Assembly: GCF_032918005.1 (NCBI RefSeq)
Contig: NZ_CP136628.1
Location: 2,217,501 to 2,281,500, forward strand
Length of the DNA: 64,000 nucleotides
From: Bradyrhizobium sp. NDS-1
Lineage (GTDB): Bacteria > Pseudomonadota > Alphaproteobacteria > Rhizobiales > Xanthobacteraceae
Reading direction: 5' to 3'
The position numbers and the translations under genes were made by a program. Positions 36,058 through 45,134 of this stretch are shown piece after piece; the stretch's first letter is position 1; the number at the start of each line of letters is the position of its first letter. The notes beneath the pieces are model-generated. The model was given only the letters and a program-made list of their open reading frames with translations, was not told where the DNA came from and ran no database searches.

Positions 36058-38503
36058 AACGACGCAAGAGCTGCTCCACCTCAGCGGCCGGCTTGGCGCC
36101 GCTGAATAAGAATCCCTGCACCTCGTTGCAGCCCTCTGCGCGAAGCCAATCCAGCTGCTCGGTGGTTTCCACCCCTTCCGCAGTTGTGGTGATGTTGAGG
36201 CTACGCCCGAGGCCCGAGATCGCGCGCACGATAGCGACGGAGTCGGAACGTTTCGCGAGATCCTTCACAAAGGAGCGATCGATCTTGATCTTGTCGAACG
36301 GAAAGCTGCGCAAGTAGCTCAGGCTGGAATATCCTGTTCCAAAATCATCCAACGAGATGGAAACTCCAAGCTCGCGCAGCTGGTGCAGGATCGCGAGATT
36401 GGCTTCGGTCTCCGCCAGGAACACCGACTCGGTGATTTCGAGCTCGAGCCGCTTGGGCGACAAACCCGAATTGGCGAGCGCTGAAATCACCAACTGGACC
36501 AGATTACGGCTACGAAATTGTGCCGGCGACAGGTTGACCGCGACCTTGATTTCGGACGGCCACTTCACCGCCTCGTTGCAGGCTTGACGCAATACCCACT
36601 CGCCGAGCGTGACGATCAGTCCGATATCTTCCGCCACCGGAATGAACTCCGCCGGCGAGATCATGCCCTTCTCCGGATGGAGCCAGCGCAGGAGCGCCTC
36701 AAAACCTGAGATCTTGTCAAGCGCGACGTCGACCAGCGGCTGGTAGTGCAGCTCGAATTCTCCATTGGCAAAAGCGCGGCGCAGGTCGAGCTCCAGCTCG
36801 CGGCGCCGCTGCACTTGGTGATCCATCTCGCGCTCGAAGAAACGCTGCGTGCCGCGGCCATCCTGTTTAGCGCGATAGAGCGCCATGTCGGCGTTGCGCA
36901 TCAGCTCCTCGCTACTCGTGCCGTCGCCAGGCGAAAGTGCAATTCCGATCGAGGCGCCAATTACCACCTGATTGCCGTCGATCTCATAAGGCTCACTCAA
37001 CATACTGATCAGCCCGGCGGCGAAATCGCTTGCCTGCTTCGGCGAGGTATCGTCGGCCAGGATGATTCCAAATTCATCGCCACCGAGGCGTGCCGCCAGA
37101 TTGTTGCTGGCTACACGCGACCGCAGCCGGTCGGCGACCTGCTTGAGCAGGCAATCGCCCATGGGATGGCCGAAGGAGTCGTTGACGTTCTTGAAGAGGT
37201 CAAGGTCGATGCACAACACCGCGACGCGTTTGCCGGCTGCATTGCCACTTTCGAGCGCCTCGCCTAGCCGCTCCTGGTGGAGCGCGCGGTTAGGGAGGTT
37301 AGTCAATCCATCGTGGAGCGCCATATGGGCGATGCGGGCCTCGGCCTTACGCCGTTCGGTGATGTCGACCACCGCGACCAGGTAGCCTTCGCGCCCTTCG
37401 AGCATGATGCGTCGCCCGAAGGTGAGCACACAAATCTCAGTCCCGTCGGCTTTCACGTGACGCCAGTGATGTTCGGACTGGTAGGTATCGCCGATGTCCC
37501 GCAGCGCCTGCGTATAGCTCAGCCACTCCTCCTTAGGCCAGATCTCGTGAACTTTCATCCGCAGGAAGGTCTCGCAAGCGTAACCGTAGTGCTGCACCGC
37601 CGCGTCGTTGACCCTCACAAAGGCCATCGTCTCGCAGTCCAATGCCCACATCGGCATTGGATTAGAGTCGAACAGCAGCCTAAACGAAGCGTCTCGGCGC
37701 TTTAAGGACGTGACGTCGGAAATGACCAGGGACAGGATCCCGCCGAAGGCGGTAATTGCCAACCGCAGGGTGCGATCATCGCTGTCGATCTCGAACCGGT
37801 CACCTTGGTCGTCCTTAACCGCAGCCCGCAACCGCCCTACGACCGCTTGCGAACAGAGCAGATGGCCTCCGTTGCTCAGACGCTGCCACAGCAGGCTTCG
37901 CTCTGCCACGTTGAGGAGTCTCACTGCTGCTTGATTGTAGTGCACGACCTGAAAATCAAACGGCCGGCCCGTCGCATCGCGAATGGTCGAGAGCGAGATT
38001 ACGCCGTCATCGGTCGTGGAAAAGATCGCATCGAGCAGATTGTATTCCGCGCCACGCTCGTTGACGTAGGCGCCGACCAGCGTGCCGCCCCAACGCGCGA
38101 AGGTCGGCAGCGCGAGGACGTCATACGTACGCACCATGCCGTTGCGCACGCAATCAGCGGCGGTGAGATAAGGACGGTTGTTTGCAATCGCGTTCGCGGC
38201 TGCCTCACTGAGGACGGTCGCGCAATCGGGGCGCAGCGCGTCCATCGGAATGTCCCAACGCTCATCGCCCAGCCATTCCTGCGCATAGCGACCCGTCCGC
38301 GAAACGGCGAATGCGTCGTTCTCACACTTGAGCAGCACCATGTGATCGGCGAGTCGCCCGAGGCTACCCAGCAGCACATCTTCGTAGCGGGGAAGAGTTT
38401 CGCCGGGCTTGAGCGCAGCCCGCCACGTGCGCTGCAGGACCGGCACGTCCTCGAACATCCTCGCATCAAATTTCACGGATTGCTTCCTGGCAGCACCCAT
38501 CAC
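36029..38503 (-). CDS. PAS-GGDEF-EAL cyclic-di-GMP enzyme
   Basis: 824 residues, soluble. An N-terminal PAS-like sensor region (residues about 15-150) is followed by two PAS domains (about 155-265 and 272-385), a GGDEF domain with an intact motif ARLGGDEFGI (474-478), and an EAL domain with FEALLRW (602-604), VNLSPAQFRS and LDDFGTGYSSLSYL. Both catalytic signatures are intact, so it could make and degrade cyclic-di-GMP. No membrane segment is present. It is the only complete c-di-GMP enzyme in the window. Confidence 0.9.
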   Translation of the reverse strand: MMGAARKQSVKFDARMFEDVPVLQRTWRAALKPGETLPRYEDVLLGSLGRLADHMVLLKCENDAFAVSRTGRYAQEWLGDERWDIPMDALRPDCATVLSEAAANAIANNRPYLTAADCVRNGMVRTYDVLALPTFARWGGTLVGAYVNERGAEYNLLDAIFSTTDDGVISLSTIRDATGRPFDFQVVHYNQAAVRLLNVAERSLLWQRLSNGGHLLCSQAVVGRLRAAVKDDQGDRFEIDSDDRTLRLAITAFGGILSLVISDVTSLKRRDASFRLLFDSNPMPMWALDCETMAFVRVNDAAVQHYGYACETFLRMKVHEIWPKEEWLSYTQALRDIGDTYQSEHHWRHVKADGTEICVLTFGRRIMLEGREGYLVAVVDITERRKAEARIAHMALHDGLTNLPNRALHQERLGEALESGNAAGKRVAVLCIDLDLFKNVNDSFGHPMGDCLLKQVADRLRSRVASNNLAARLGGDEFGIILADDTSPKQASDFAAGLISMLSEPYEIDGNQVVIGASIGIALSPGDGTSSEELMRNADMALYRAKQDGRGTQRFFEREMDHQVQRRRELELDLRRAFANGEFELHYQPLVDVALDKISGFEALLRWLHPEKGMISPAEFIPVAEDIGLIVTLGEWVLRQACNEAVKWPSEIKVAVNLSPAQFRSRNLVQLVISALANSGLSPKRLELEITESVFLAETEANLAILHQLRELGVSISLDDFGTGYSSLSYLRSFPFDKIKIDRSFVKDLAKRSDSVAIVRAISGLGRSLNITTTAEGVETTEQLDWLRAEGCNEVQGFLFSGAKPAAEVEQLLRRFGARASRAA

Positions 38504-39174
38504 ACATCCCCGAGATCCAAGCTTCCTGTCCGCGTGGCATCAAATCCTGCTCTGCTTAATTCGCTGTAAACGATTGACTTGGGCTGCAGCGAGTAGCCGA
38601 TTGCGACAATCTTAAATCAGCTAGTGGTTAGCGCGCGCATGACGGATGCGCGAAGGAGTTGTGCACAGGCGGGAATTTCGCGCGACTAACGGCCTGCTGC
38701 AGGGCCACCTCGTGATCGCTTCCATGCAGCGGGATGCAGGAAATCATCGGCACAGCGGGAGAATTCGACGCAAATAGGCTGGCGAGGCAGTGTGACGATG
38801 AGAAACTTCGAATGGACGTTTTGAACGTCGCGTATTTTACTGGCGGAGGTTTCATCCGCTACACGTGTCTGTACGGGCTGATGTTTGTCCGATTCGTACC
38901 AACTATGATCTGCCGGACGGACCGAGATGACGAGGAATCTGCGCGGCCAGCTGTTGCGCGAGCTCTGTCGAGAATGGAGACTTCTTTCGCCGGTTTGGCT
39001 GCGACATCGACCTCCATCACATGTATCTATGTGAACTTCGTCGGCACACGCCCAAGAGTTGGGCATCAGCGGCCCGCAATGGTGATGGCGACCGAGGATC
39101 TGGGCAAAGGAGATGTGCCGCAACCAAGTATACGTTGAAGAATCGTGGCGACGCGCAGCGTGAGGAGTCGGAGC
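38504..39174. other. No gene supported
   Basis: About 670 bp. Open frames exist on both strands, but none has a recognisable domain or consistent codon character. Confidence 0.35.
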
Positions 39175-39369
39175 ATGAGAAAGAGTGATGTGACGTGTTC
39201 CGAGTGCGGTGCTGGCTTCCGCCGTCTTGAGCTTACCTCTGAGCGTGGCACGGAGGGCAGGTACTATTGCCCTGCTTGCGGCAATCTGATCGAGGCTTTC
39301 GGAGCGGCTCATCTCGTTGTTTACCGGTTGACGATACAGCCATCAATTAAAGTGCTTCGCTATCAGTAA
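39175..39369 (+). CDS. Small zinc-ribbon protein
   Basis: 64 residues: MRKSDVTCSECGAGFRRLEL, then RYYCPACGNLIEAFGAAHLV and YRLTIQP. Two CxxC pairs 23 residues apart form a typical zinc ribbon. ATG 39175 is preferred over 39145 because the family begins MRKSD... and AGGAG lies close upstream. The function is unknown. Confidence 0.6.
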   Translation: MRKSDVTCSECGAGFRRLELTSERGTEGRYYCPACGNLIEAFGAAHLVVYRLTIQPSIKVLRYQ

Positions 39370-39384
39370 GGCCATCTCGGTTGG

Positions 39385-39545
39385 CAGCCTTTACTTCAAT
39401 ATCCGGACATAGGCGCCTGACTCGTGCAGCTCGAGCCATCCGCGTTCGATGGCGTGATGGAGGCCGGTGTTATTCGGCGGCGGTGGCCTTCAGCTTGAAA
39501 AGCATCGGATAGTTGACCAGCTCAATATGCGATCGGGCATCGTTG
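39385..39545 (-). pseudogene. Small hypothetical remnant
   Basis: On the minus strand LVNYPMLFKLKATAAE stops, and the next frame continues GLHHAIERGWLELHESGAYV then RILK. It looks like a short helix-turn-strand protein broken by a frameshift. The family is not identified. Confidence 0.3.
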
Positions 39546-39599
39546 GCTCGCGATTCATCTCCGCCGCACTGAGGCACTTTCCCAAGCGGAGATGGCCAG

Positions 39600-39905
39600 C
39601 ATCGTCGAGGCGCCACTCTCGCGTTCGATCCTTTGGATGAGCTCGTCGGGCTTGAGCTTCAGGATCTTTGTCGCGCCGTTCTGGCGGTAGTCCTTCCAGG
39701 TAAAGGTGACGTGATCCTCGTCGAGGGCTACGAGCCGGCTGTTGGCGATTGCAACGGGATGGGTATAGCGGCCGAGATACGCCAGCACCTGCGCGGGGCC
39801 GCGAACGGCCGTTTGGCGTAGACGGCCCAGCTGATGCGCCGCATGGCGACGAGCTGAGCTGCGAAGGCGGCAGGCTTGGCCAGGGATGCGAGATCGAAGA
39901 AGTTC
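39600..39905 (-). pseudogene. IS91-type transposase fragment
   Basis: Frames on the minus strand give LNFFDLASLAKPAAFAAQLV, then GPAQVLAYLGRYTHPVAIAN and SRLVALDEDHVTFTWKDYRQ. The GPxxVLxYLxRYTHRxAIxNxRL block is the C-terminal signature of IS91-family (Y2) transposases. A frameshift separates the two parts, and the HUH and tyrosine motifs are absent. Confidence 0.65.
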
Positions 39906-39935
39906 AGGGTGCCGGCGGTCAGAGATTCGAGGAAT

Positions 39936-40055
39936 ACGCGAATAGACTTTGGCGTCCCCCTCATGCAGATGCAGTTGGGCTTGGTATCCGTCGGCCTTGA
40001 TCTCGTAGACCCATCCCTCGCCGCGCGGCGGATTCTCGCGGAGCGTGGGGTCGCA
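39936..40055 (-). pseudogene. DNA ligase D (NHEJ) fragment
   Basis: About 40 residues: TLRENPPRGEGWVYEIKADG then YQAQLHLHEGDAKVYSR. This is the start of an ATP-dependent ligase domain, with the nucleotidyl lysine in YEIKADGY (motif I KxDG). It is joined directly to the IS91 fragment. Confidence 0.6.
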
Positions 40056-40460
40056 GGCTCGATGTAACCAGGAATAGAAGTTTTGCGGGCGCCGTGGACG
40101 CGCGATACTCCGAAACGAGACTGACGCAATGCCACGGCACACATGCGGATTCAACGCCAAGCTGCTGAATCGTTCCCTGCCGAAGCGGAGCGAACGCGAG
40201 GGGCGCCGTTTGGCTCGCGAAGTAGCCTAACGTCTTGGTGCCTACCTAGTTCGATCAGGCGGCATCGTGGCACCGGCCAATAGAGAAGCCGCCGGGTGGT
40301 GCCGCGGCGGCTTGCAAAAGTCTCTGACTGTTGAGTGCCTCCCCCAGCCCAGGCGTACCGCCGTTACCTTCTTTGCGGCCATGCGACGTCCGCCTCTAAC
40401 GAATGCAATCCGATTCGCCTAACGGCTGGCTGAGTTTTGCGCTGAAGCGCTACAGTGCCG
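40056..40460. other. No gene seen
   Basis: About 400 bp between the LigD and MOSC remnants with no supported feature. Confidence 0.35.
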
Positions 40461-40815
40461 CTAGAGGGCGCTGGGGAGGGCTCGGCAGCACCGCTCGCGC
40501 GAAATCGCCGCGGCGACACGGCCGCCGGTTCGCACTATGCCCAGAACCCCGCATCTGAACGCCGGGCCTGCTTTCTCGGGTGAGATCACGCGTTGTTTCA
40601 GGCCTGACCGGAAGCGGTCGATGAGCACGCAGGGCGTTCGGAGCCCGGTCAGTTCCACGACGGCGGTCGATCCCAGCCACATCCGGCTCCGAGGGGCATC
40701 CGCTCAAGGTCCAGGCCTGCCCTGGCGATGTTCTCACCCAACTCTCCCGCACCGACCTCGTAGCCGTATCTGCGCTGCGTGTCGAAAAGCTCGCCGGTAT
40801 CAGGTGGACCTGACG
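40461..40815 (-). pseudogene. MOSC-domain protein remnant
   Basis: One minus-strand frame gives RQVHLIPA, the next ELFDTQRRYGYEVGAGELGE and NIARAGLDLERMPLGA, and the third MWLGSTAVVELTGLRTPCVL then IDRFRSGLKQRV and GVLGIVRTGGRV. This order (HLI..ELF, GE(L)GENI, L(T/R)GLR.PC) is the MOSC beta-barrel with its conserved cysteine. At least one frameshift disrupts it. Confidence 0.55.
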
Positions 40816-41129
40816 CAGATTGGGCAGGCGAGGCTGCCTCGGGCGAGATACCTGTGCCGAACGAAGGGACCTGCGTGCGCCTCGCCTTCGACGCCGTGGC
40901 CTTCTCTCATCACGATCGCGCTGCGGTATCTTACTGAAATGGTGTCCCTGATCTGCGAACAGTGCGACCTCCATCCCTTTCAGAACGAGATCATGCATCG
41001 TCGAGTCAGGCCCCCGCGAACCCGTCTTGAAACACGGTCCAGATCGGGGTCTAGCGCCTTGGCGCGGGTCGCGTCGCGCTGGATTGTCCGATCGGGTTTT
41101 CCTGTCTTAGCGGGGTATCGGAAGTAAAA

Positions 41130-41152
41130 GACGCCACGTTGGCATCTTTTTT
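41130..41152 (+). terminator. Probable rho-independent terminator
   Basis: GACGCCA CGT TGGCATC followed by TTTTTT: a 7-bp stem with one mismatch and a U tract. No intact rightward gene ends just before it, so it is probably left over from a lost gene. Confidence 0.5.
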
Positions 41153-41384
41153 CCCGCGGCGCCCGGTCCCACCGTGCTTCGTCTCCGGATGCACGGGTTC
41201 ATATGCCGCCTTCCACTTCGCGATCAGCTCGGTGCGCTGGGGGCAGGTCGCGGCGGATTAGGTATTCCTCGATGCCGGTCAGGGCGCCTAATGGGAAACA
41301 CAGCAAATTTCCTCGGACTAGGAACACCAGCCGGCGCCGCGAGGTTCTTCCACGCTAGGGTTAGGACTTACGGAGTTCTCTTCC

Positions 41385-41606
41385 ATGGCTACCCAGATCG
41401 TGATCGACCACACAGGCGACAGCAGACATTTTTTTGACCAAACCGACCCCGAGGGGCTGGCCAAGGCTGAGCGGCGCTTTAAGAAGTTGACAGACCAAGG
41501 ATTTACCGCTGCTACTCGGACGCCGGCCGGCGATCTCAAGGCCGTACGGACATTTGATCCGGCTGCGGACGAGACGCTGTTCTACCCGCGCCTCGTCGGC
41601 GGCTAG
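41385..41606 (+). CDS. Conserved small hypothetical protein
   Basis: 73 residues: MATQIVIDHTGDSRHFFDQT, GLAKAERRFKKLTDQGFTAA, and a tail RTFDPAADETLFYPRLVGG. Composition and codon use look genuinely coding, and similar proteins are common in bradyrhizobial accessory DNA (general knowledge). It heads a short rightward group with the next two frames. Confidence 0.65.
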   Translation: MATQIVIDHTGDSRHFFDQTDPEGLAKAERRFKKLTDQGFTAATRTPAGDLKAVRTFDPAADETLFYPRLVGG

Positions 41607-41626
41607 CCACCCTCGCGGCACAGCAA

Positions 41627-41851
41627 ATGTTTTTGTTCAGACGCAACGGCGTCGGCAGTAGTGCGCGTTTGCGCGCCCTGCGTTCGCTGTATTGGAGCTT
41701 CATCGAGCAAAATGGGCCGGAAGCGCGTGCGCGGCGTCTTTTGCGCGATTGGCTATCTCCGGATCAGCGTGCGCAGTTTGATGCCGAGGGTTATTTCGAA
41801 GTCACGGGCTCTCACACCGGCCGACGATATCGAATTCATCAGGCACCATGA
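41627..41851 (+). CDS. Small hypothetical protein, N-terminal part of a split gene
   Basis: 74 residues, MFLFRRNGVGSSARLRALRS onward to EGYFEVTGSHTGRRYRIHQ, stop 41851. Restoring one G in CATCAGGCACC would join it in frame to the following protein (RRYRIHQGTMSNVLELDEE). Domain content suggests one ancestral ORF of about 140 residues, so a single-base deletion probably split it. Confidence 0.55.
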   Translation: MFLFRRNGVGSSARLRALRSLYWSFIEQNGPEARARRLLRDWLSPDQRAQFDAEGYFEVTGSHTGRRYRIHQAP

Positions 41852-42051
41852 GCAATGTTTTGGAGCTTGATGAAGAAAGACAGCCTAAGATCGGGTGGTG
41901 TTTCGTTCCCGAACGGGCGCTGGCAGCTGGCGACGTGATGCTCGCCCAGAAGATCGCGCTCGAAACCGACGAAGCCGCAGTGCTCGCGCTCGCCCACCGG
42001 TTTTCTCCGAGACTGCCCTCCCTGCCCCGAGTAGTGCGGCGTGCTTACTAG
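41848..42051 (+). CDS. Small hypothetical protein, C-terminal part of a split gene
   Basis: 67 residues: MSNVLELDEERQPKIGWCFV, PERALAAGDVMLAQKIALET. The start overlaps the previous stop (ATGA), so it may still be translated by coupling. See the preceding entry for the inferred frameshift. Confidence 0.5.
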   Translation: MSNVLELDEERQPKIGWCFVPERALAAGDVMLAQKIALETDEAAVLALAHRFSPRLPSLPRVVRRAY

Positions 42052-42064
42052 GCCGCTTACGGGC

Positions 42065-42094
42065 GGGGCCGCCGCTTGTGACGGCGGCGGCCCC
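42065..42094. terminator. Strong GC hairpin, terminator-like
   Basis: GGGGCCGCCGC (42065-42075) pairs with GCGGCGGCCCC (42084-42094), an 11-bp perfect stem with an 8-base loop, 14 bp after the stop of the previous gene. The U tract is weak (TTGCC), so it may be only a transcript-stabilising end. Confidence 0.45.
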
Positions 42095-42182
42095 TTGCCG
42101 CGAAGGCGGCGGTTACGCGAGACATAACCACCTCCGCGACGACGGGTAGCATCAACGCCGCGCTCGCCTAACGCAATCGGAT

Positions 42183-42581
42183 CTACTTGTTAGCCTTACT
42201 CGATGGCGTCTGGTCGCCCTTTGTGATGATCTTCTCGACATCTGCCATCGTTTCAGTGAATGCGTCCCACAGCCGCTTCGCCTGAGCGGCGCTCTCTGCT
42301 TCGGTGAGATATGCAGTCTTGATCAGCAACCGGTTCAACAGATGCGTGACGCGGGCGTTGTCAGAGTGCCGGGTTCGCAGAGCGATAATCTGTCGACGCA
42401 TCTCTACGAGGTTGAGCGTTTCGTGTTTTGACGGCCTCTTCAAAATCACACTCGCGCGCGTAGCCGGGCAAACGAAGCCGCCACGCCGAATATGATGGCG
42501 CAACGGCTTCGCCCGGGCGGACCCGGACGGGGGCAATGTCCGGTGCACGAAGCTAACCCTCCGATGCGCCGCTGCAATCAA
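42183..42581 (-). CDS. Hypothetical protein
   Basis: 132 residues. Only the last two thirds look like protein (KHETLNLVEMRRQIIALRTR, HLLNRLLIKTAYLTEAESAA, AFTETMADVEKIITKGDQ), all helical. The N-terminal part is Arg/Pro-rich, so the true start may lie further right. No family is recognised. Confidence 0.4.
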   Translation of the reverse strand: MIAAAHRRVSFVHRTLPPSGSARAKPLRHHIRRGGFVCPATRASVILKRPSKHETLNLVEMRRQIIALRTRHSDNARVTHLLNRLLIKTAYLTEAESAAQAKRLWDAFTETMADVEKIITKGDQTPSSKANK

Positions 42582-42885
42582 ATCTTCAAGTTAAGCTTGA
42601 TCTTCTCGCAGGAAGTTAATTCGGGAACCGAGAACCGGTACCGGAATGTACTTGCCGGTGAATGCCCAAGATGGAACGTCAGGGCCTGCGTCGGAATTGC
42701 TGACTGAGCAACAGCTGCGAAACTTCGAGATGCATCGTGAGCTGTGACTGCGCGAGCCTCGCCAAATGCTTCGGGCTCTTGACCGCTACCGGTCCGTTCA
42801 CGACCCGTGAGATAGCGCGGGTCGACATCCTCTTGGAGACAACGCCCGTCGGGGCTGTGCCGCAGGGCGACGACGGCGGACCGTC

Positions 42886-43107
42886 CTACTGTTCAGGATT
42901 GCCGATGTCGAACGCGCCTAGACGGTAATCTTCACCCACCGATTGCTCAGTCATCGGCCGCGGGATCAAAGTGAACGTCGCATCGGGGTAGCGCGTCCAC
43001 ACCTCAATGTCCTCTGAAGTGACGTTCAGATATCCGAAAAAGCACTTATATCGACCCGGCTCCGTCACCCGGCCGATTTTGTCCCAATTGATCTTGTTAA
43101 CGCGCAT
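42886..43107 (-). CDS. Small hypothetical protein
   Basis: 73 residues: MRVNKINWDKIGRVTEPGRY, KCFFGYLNVTSEDIEVWTRY. A small beta-rich fold is likely. It starts three bases downstream of the stop of the next gene to the right, and the two form an operon with 43371-43634. The function is unknown. Confidence 0.55.
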   Translation of the reverse strand: MRVNKINWDKIGRVTEPGRYKCFFGYLNVTSEDIEVWTRYPDATFTLIPRPMTEQSVGEDYRLGAFDIGNPEQ

Positions 43108-43109
43108 CG

Positions 43110-43331
43110 CTAGTTCCACTCGTTCTCAGGCAGCGAACCGGGCGGAGGTTTAAGTGCTTCGAGGCCGGCTTCGATCACCGCCAATTCCTCTTGGATTGCT
43201 CTTACTGCGTTTTCTGGGTTGATGCCCGACACGGCTTCCAGCTGGGCGAGCACCTTGCGCCGATGCGCCAGCAAGTCGACTAGAGCACGTCGGTCCCGCA
43301 CCTTCACGTAGCCAGCGACGATCAATTCCAT
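43110..43331 (-). CDS. Small helical hypothetical protein
   Basis: 73 residues: MELIVAGYVKVRDRRALVDL, LAHRRKVLAQLEAVSGINPE, acidic C-terminus. A coiled-coil type hairpin is likely. GTG 43343 is an alternative start. It belongs to a leftward three-gene group. Confidence 0.5.
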   Translation of the reverse strand: MELIVAGYVKVRDRRALVDLLAHRRKVLAQLEAVSGINPENAVRAIQEELAVIEAGLEALKPPPGSLPENEWN

Positions 43332-43370
43332 GGCCTTTGACACGTTCGTCGTTTCCCACCGGTTTGCGGG

Positions 43371-43634
43371 TTATCGGGGTCGGCTAAGTTCTGCCAGACC
43401 GGCTTCGGTCATACGATATTCGACGCCTTCGTCCGTTGAGCGTCGCTCCATCCATCCGTTTCGTAAAAGAGCGAGCGTTGTTCCGGGGTGGTCGGGAAGC
43501 TTCGAAGAAGACACCCAATCGCGGTCACGAAGAGGATCGAGCAATTGCCGGTGATACTGATTAAAAATCGGCCTGCGCTTTTCCTGCCGACCGATGTCTT
43601 GACGTATCGTTTCAAGCGGGCGTTCGGTTTCCAT
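43371..43634 (-). CDS. Hypothetical protein, possible winged helix
   Basis: 87 residues: METERPLETIRQDIGRQEKR, LPDHPGTTLALLRNGWMERR, EGVEYRMTEAGLAELSRP. The last part has the spacing of a winged helix (helix, then beta hairpin with YRMTEAGL as in small PadR/MarR-like proteins). It is the first gene of the leftward group. Confidence 0.5.
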   Translation of the reverse strand: METERPLETIRQDIGRQEKRRPIFNQYHRQLLDPLRDRDWVSSSKLPDHPGTTLALLRNGWMERRSTDEGVEYRMTEAGLAELSRPR

Positions 43635-43932
43635 GGCCGTTTGTTGCCATCGCATCGTTTACGATCAGTTACGGATCGGGAACAGCCGGCAATCTTTTCT
43701 AAATGGTTCATGGATATTGTTCTACGGCATGGATCACGAGGACGCATCTGCTTGGTTCGTTCCGGCTCTCAGGCGAAGCTACGCTCGTCTAGCAGCGTGG
43801 ATGACGTGCGGTAATCGCGCGCCTGAATCCAGTCGCTTGCCGGCGTCGCCGCGCTCAGAGCGGCCAGCTCGCTTTCCCGACCCGCCGCGGCGGCCAGGAG
43901 AGCCGCGCATTTAGGCAAGGCAGGCACCGCGA

Positions 43933-44145
43933 ATGACGAACGATCGCACATCGACGCGTCCGTGGTTGCCGGACGAAGAGGCGGAATTGCTCTCGCTGTT
44001 TGGCGCAGGTGCCACAGCTGAGGAGGTCGGCGAACGGCTAGGCCGCACCCGCCAAGCGGTCTACGCTCGCTTGCAGCGCTTTCAAAAACAGCGGGGGCGA
44101 GCGAGTAGGACGAGTGGGAAATTCTTTGCTCAGTTACTAGAGTGA
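43933..44145 (+). CDS. Small Myb/SANT-like DNA-binding protein
   Basis: 70 residues: WLPDEEAELLSLFGAGATAE, EVGERLGRTRQAVYARLQRF. The W(T/L)xEEExxL..L...G....EIA..LGRT..AV..R pattern is a SANT/Myb-type or GcrA-like helix-turn-helix. It could be a regulator from a mobile element. Confidence 0.6.
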   Translation: MTNDRTSTRPWLPDEEAELLSLFGAGATAEEVGERLGRTRQAVYARLQRFQKQRGRASRTSGKFFAQLLE

Positions 44146-44326
44146 TCGAGCGATGGTGATCGATCTCTAAGGTCGCAGGATCACATCCGCAGCGGAACTA
44201 AGGTAGCGATCCGATCGCATCGTCCGTTCGCCCGTGCTGAAGTAACCCTCAACCGATACATCGAAGGTTCAATTGCATCCGCTTCAAAAGGCACCAAGCT
44301 GTAAACGATCGCATTGAGGTCGACCG

Positions 44327-44506
44327 ATGACCAGCCCGACTGATGACGAATTGCGCGCCGCTGTCACCGCCGCCATTGAGCAGTGGAAGACTTCGCGCCA
44401 GCTTCCCCACCTGTCGCCGAACGATTGTGAGACGTTGAACAAGTTGATCATCACCGGACTTCAAACCGTGTTGTTCCAGCGTGCGAAGGCCTTCGACAAG
44501 CGCTAA
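44327..44506 (+). CDS. Small hypothetical protein
   Basis: 59 residues: MTSPTDDELRAAVTAAIEQW, KTSRQLPHLSPNDCETLNKL and a basic helical end. GAGG lies 8 bp before the ATG. Coding character is good. No family is recognised. Confidence 0.5.
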   Translation: MTSPTDDELRAAVTAAIEQWKTSRQLPHLSPNDCETLNKLIITGLQTVLFQRAKAFDKR

Positions 44507-44602
44507 ACCGGGCATCTCTGATCAAACCCGGCGGAGTTCGACTACGCGACTTTAATCGGAGCATGCGCCCGAAAGCCCGCGTTCATCCAAGCCCTTGCTT
44601 GG

Positions 44603-44800
44603 GTGTGCCCAGGCTTCATGGAGCTTTCGTTGCTCCACCACGCCGTGAATTTGTGTGCCGCTGCCGGAAGCTTTCTCCAAAGTATCTCTTCCATTTCGGA
44701 GAAGGTCAGCCGAAAGATTTATCCGTGCTCGCCTCAACAACCGCTGATGCAATGGTTCGTAGATCGATTTTCGGAAGCTCATGGTCTCACCGCAGGCTAG
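44603..44800 (+). CDS. Small hypothetical protein
   Basis: 65 residues from GTG 44603: FMELSLLHHAVNLCAAAGSF, LQSISSISEKVSRKIYPCSP, MQWFVDRFSEAHGLTAG. The frame stays open further left, so the start may be earlier. Its end overlaps the next gene. Confidence 0.4.
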   Translation: MCPGFMELSLLHHAVNLCAAAGSFLQSISSISEKVSRKIYPCSPQQPLMQWFVDRFSEAHGLTAG

Positions 44801-45077
44801 GCAAACATGGACGGTCCTAGAGCAAGTGCGTGCCGAGCTTCCGCACGGTGGCGATCATGAGAGCCGGAAGTACATCGCCGAGCAATTGATCCAACCGGCT
44901 GAGGCAGGACAAAGTACCCTAACAGCCAATCGGGCTGAGCGAGGCGCCGCCGGGGCTGGCTGCTGGCGGGCCCCCACCCAAGGCGCTCCCGTCCTTGACG
45001 GATCTCTTCATCGCTCGCCTACCACCACCTTGTCTCTTGCTCTTTTATATTCGAGCAACTGCGACACCGCATCGTAG
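44781..45077 (+). CDS. Small hypothetical protein, C-terminus doubtful
   Basis: The first 50 residues (MVSPQARQTWTVLEQVRAEL, PHGGDHESRKYIAEQLIQPA) look like a conserved small helical protein. The remainder is Ala/Gly/Ser-rich and may be read-through after a frameshift. Confidence 0.4.
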   Translation: MVSPQARQTWTVLEQVRAELPHGGDHESRKYIAEQLIQPAEAGQSTLTANRAERGAAGAGCWRAPTQGAPVLDGSLHRSPTTTLSLALLYSSNCDTAS

Positions 45078-45134
45078 GAATGATACCTTGCGTAGACGCT
45101 CTTTGCATTCCTCTCGCGAAGATCGGCCAGAGCA

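Noticed and set aside
37805..38569. A 254-codon plus-strand frame over the PAS-GGDEF-EAL gene
   Set aside because: Antisense of a well-supported gene; no ribosome binding site or domain.
43769..43951. 60-codon minus-strand frame ahead of the SANT-like gene
   Set aside because: Alanine-rich with no motif or ribosome binding site; overlaps other weak frames on the opposite strand.
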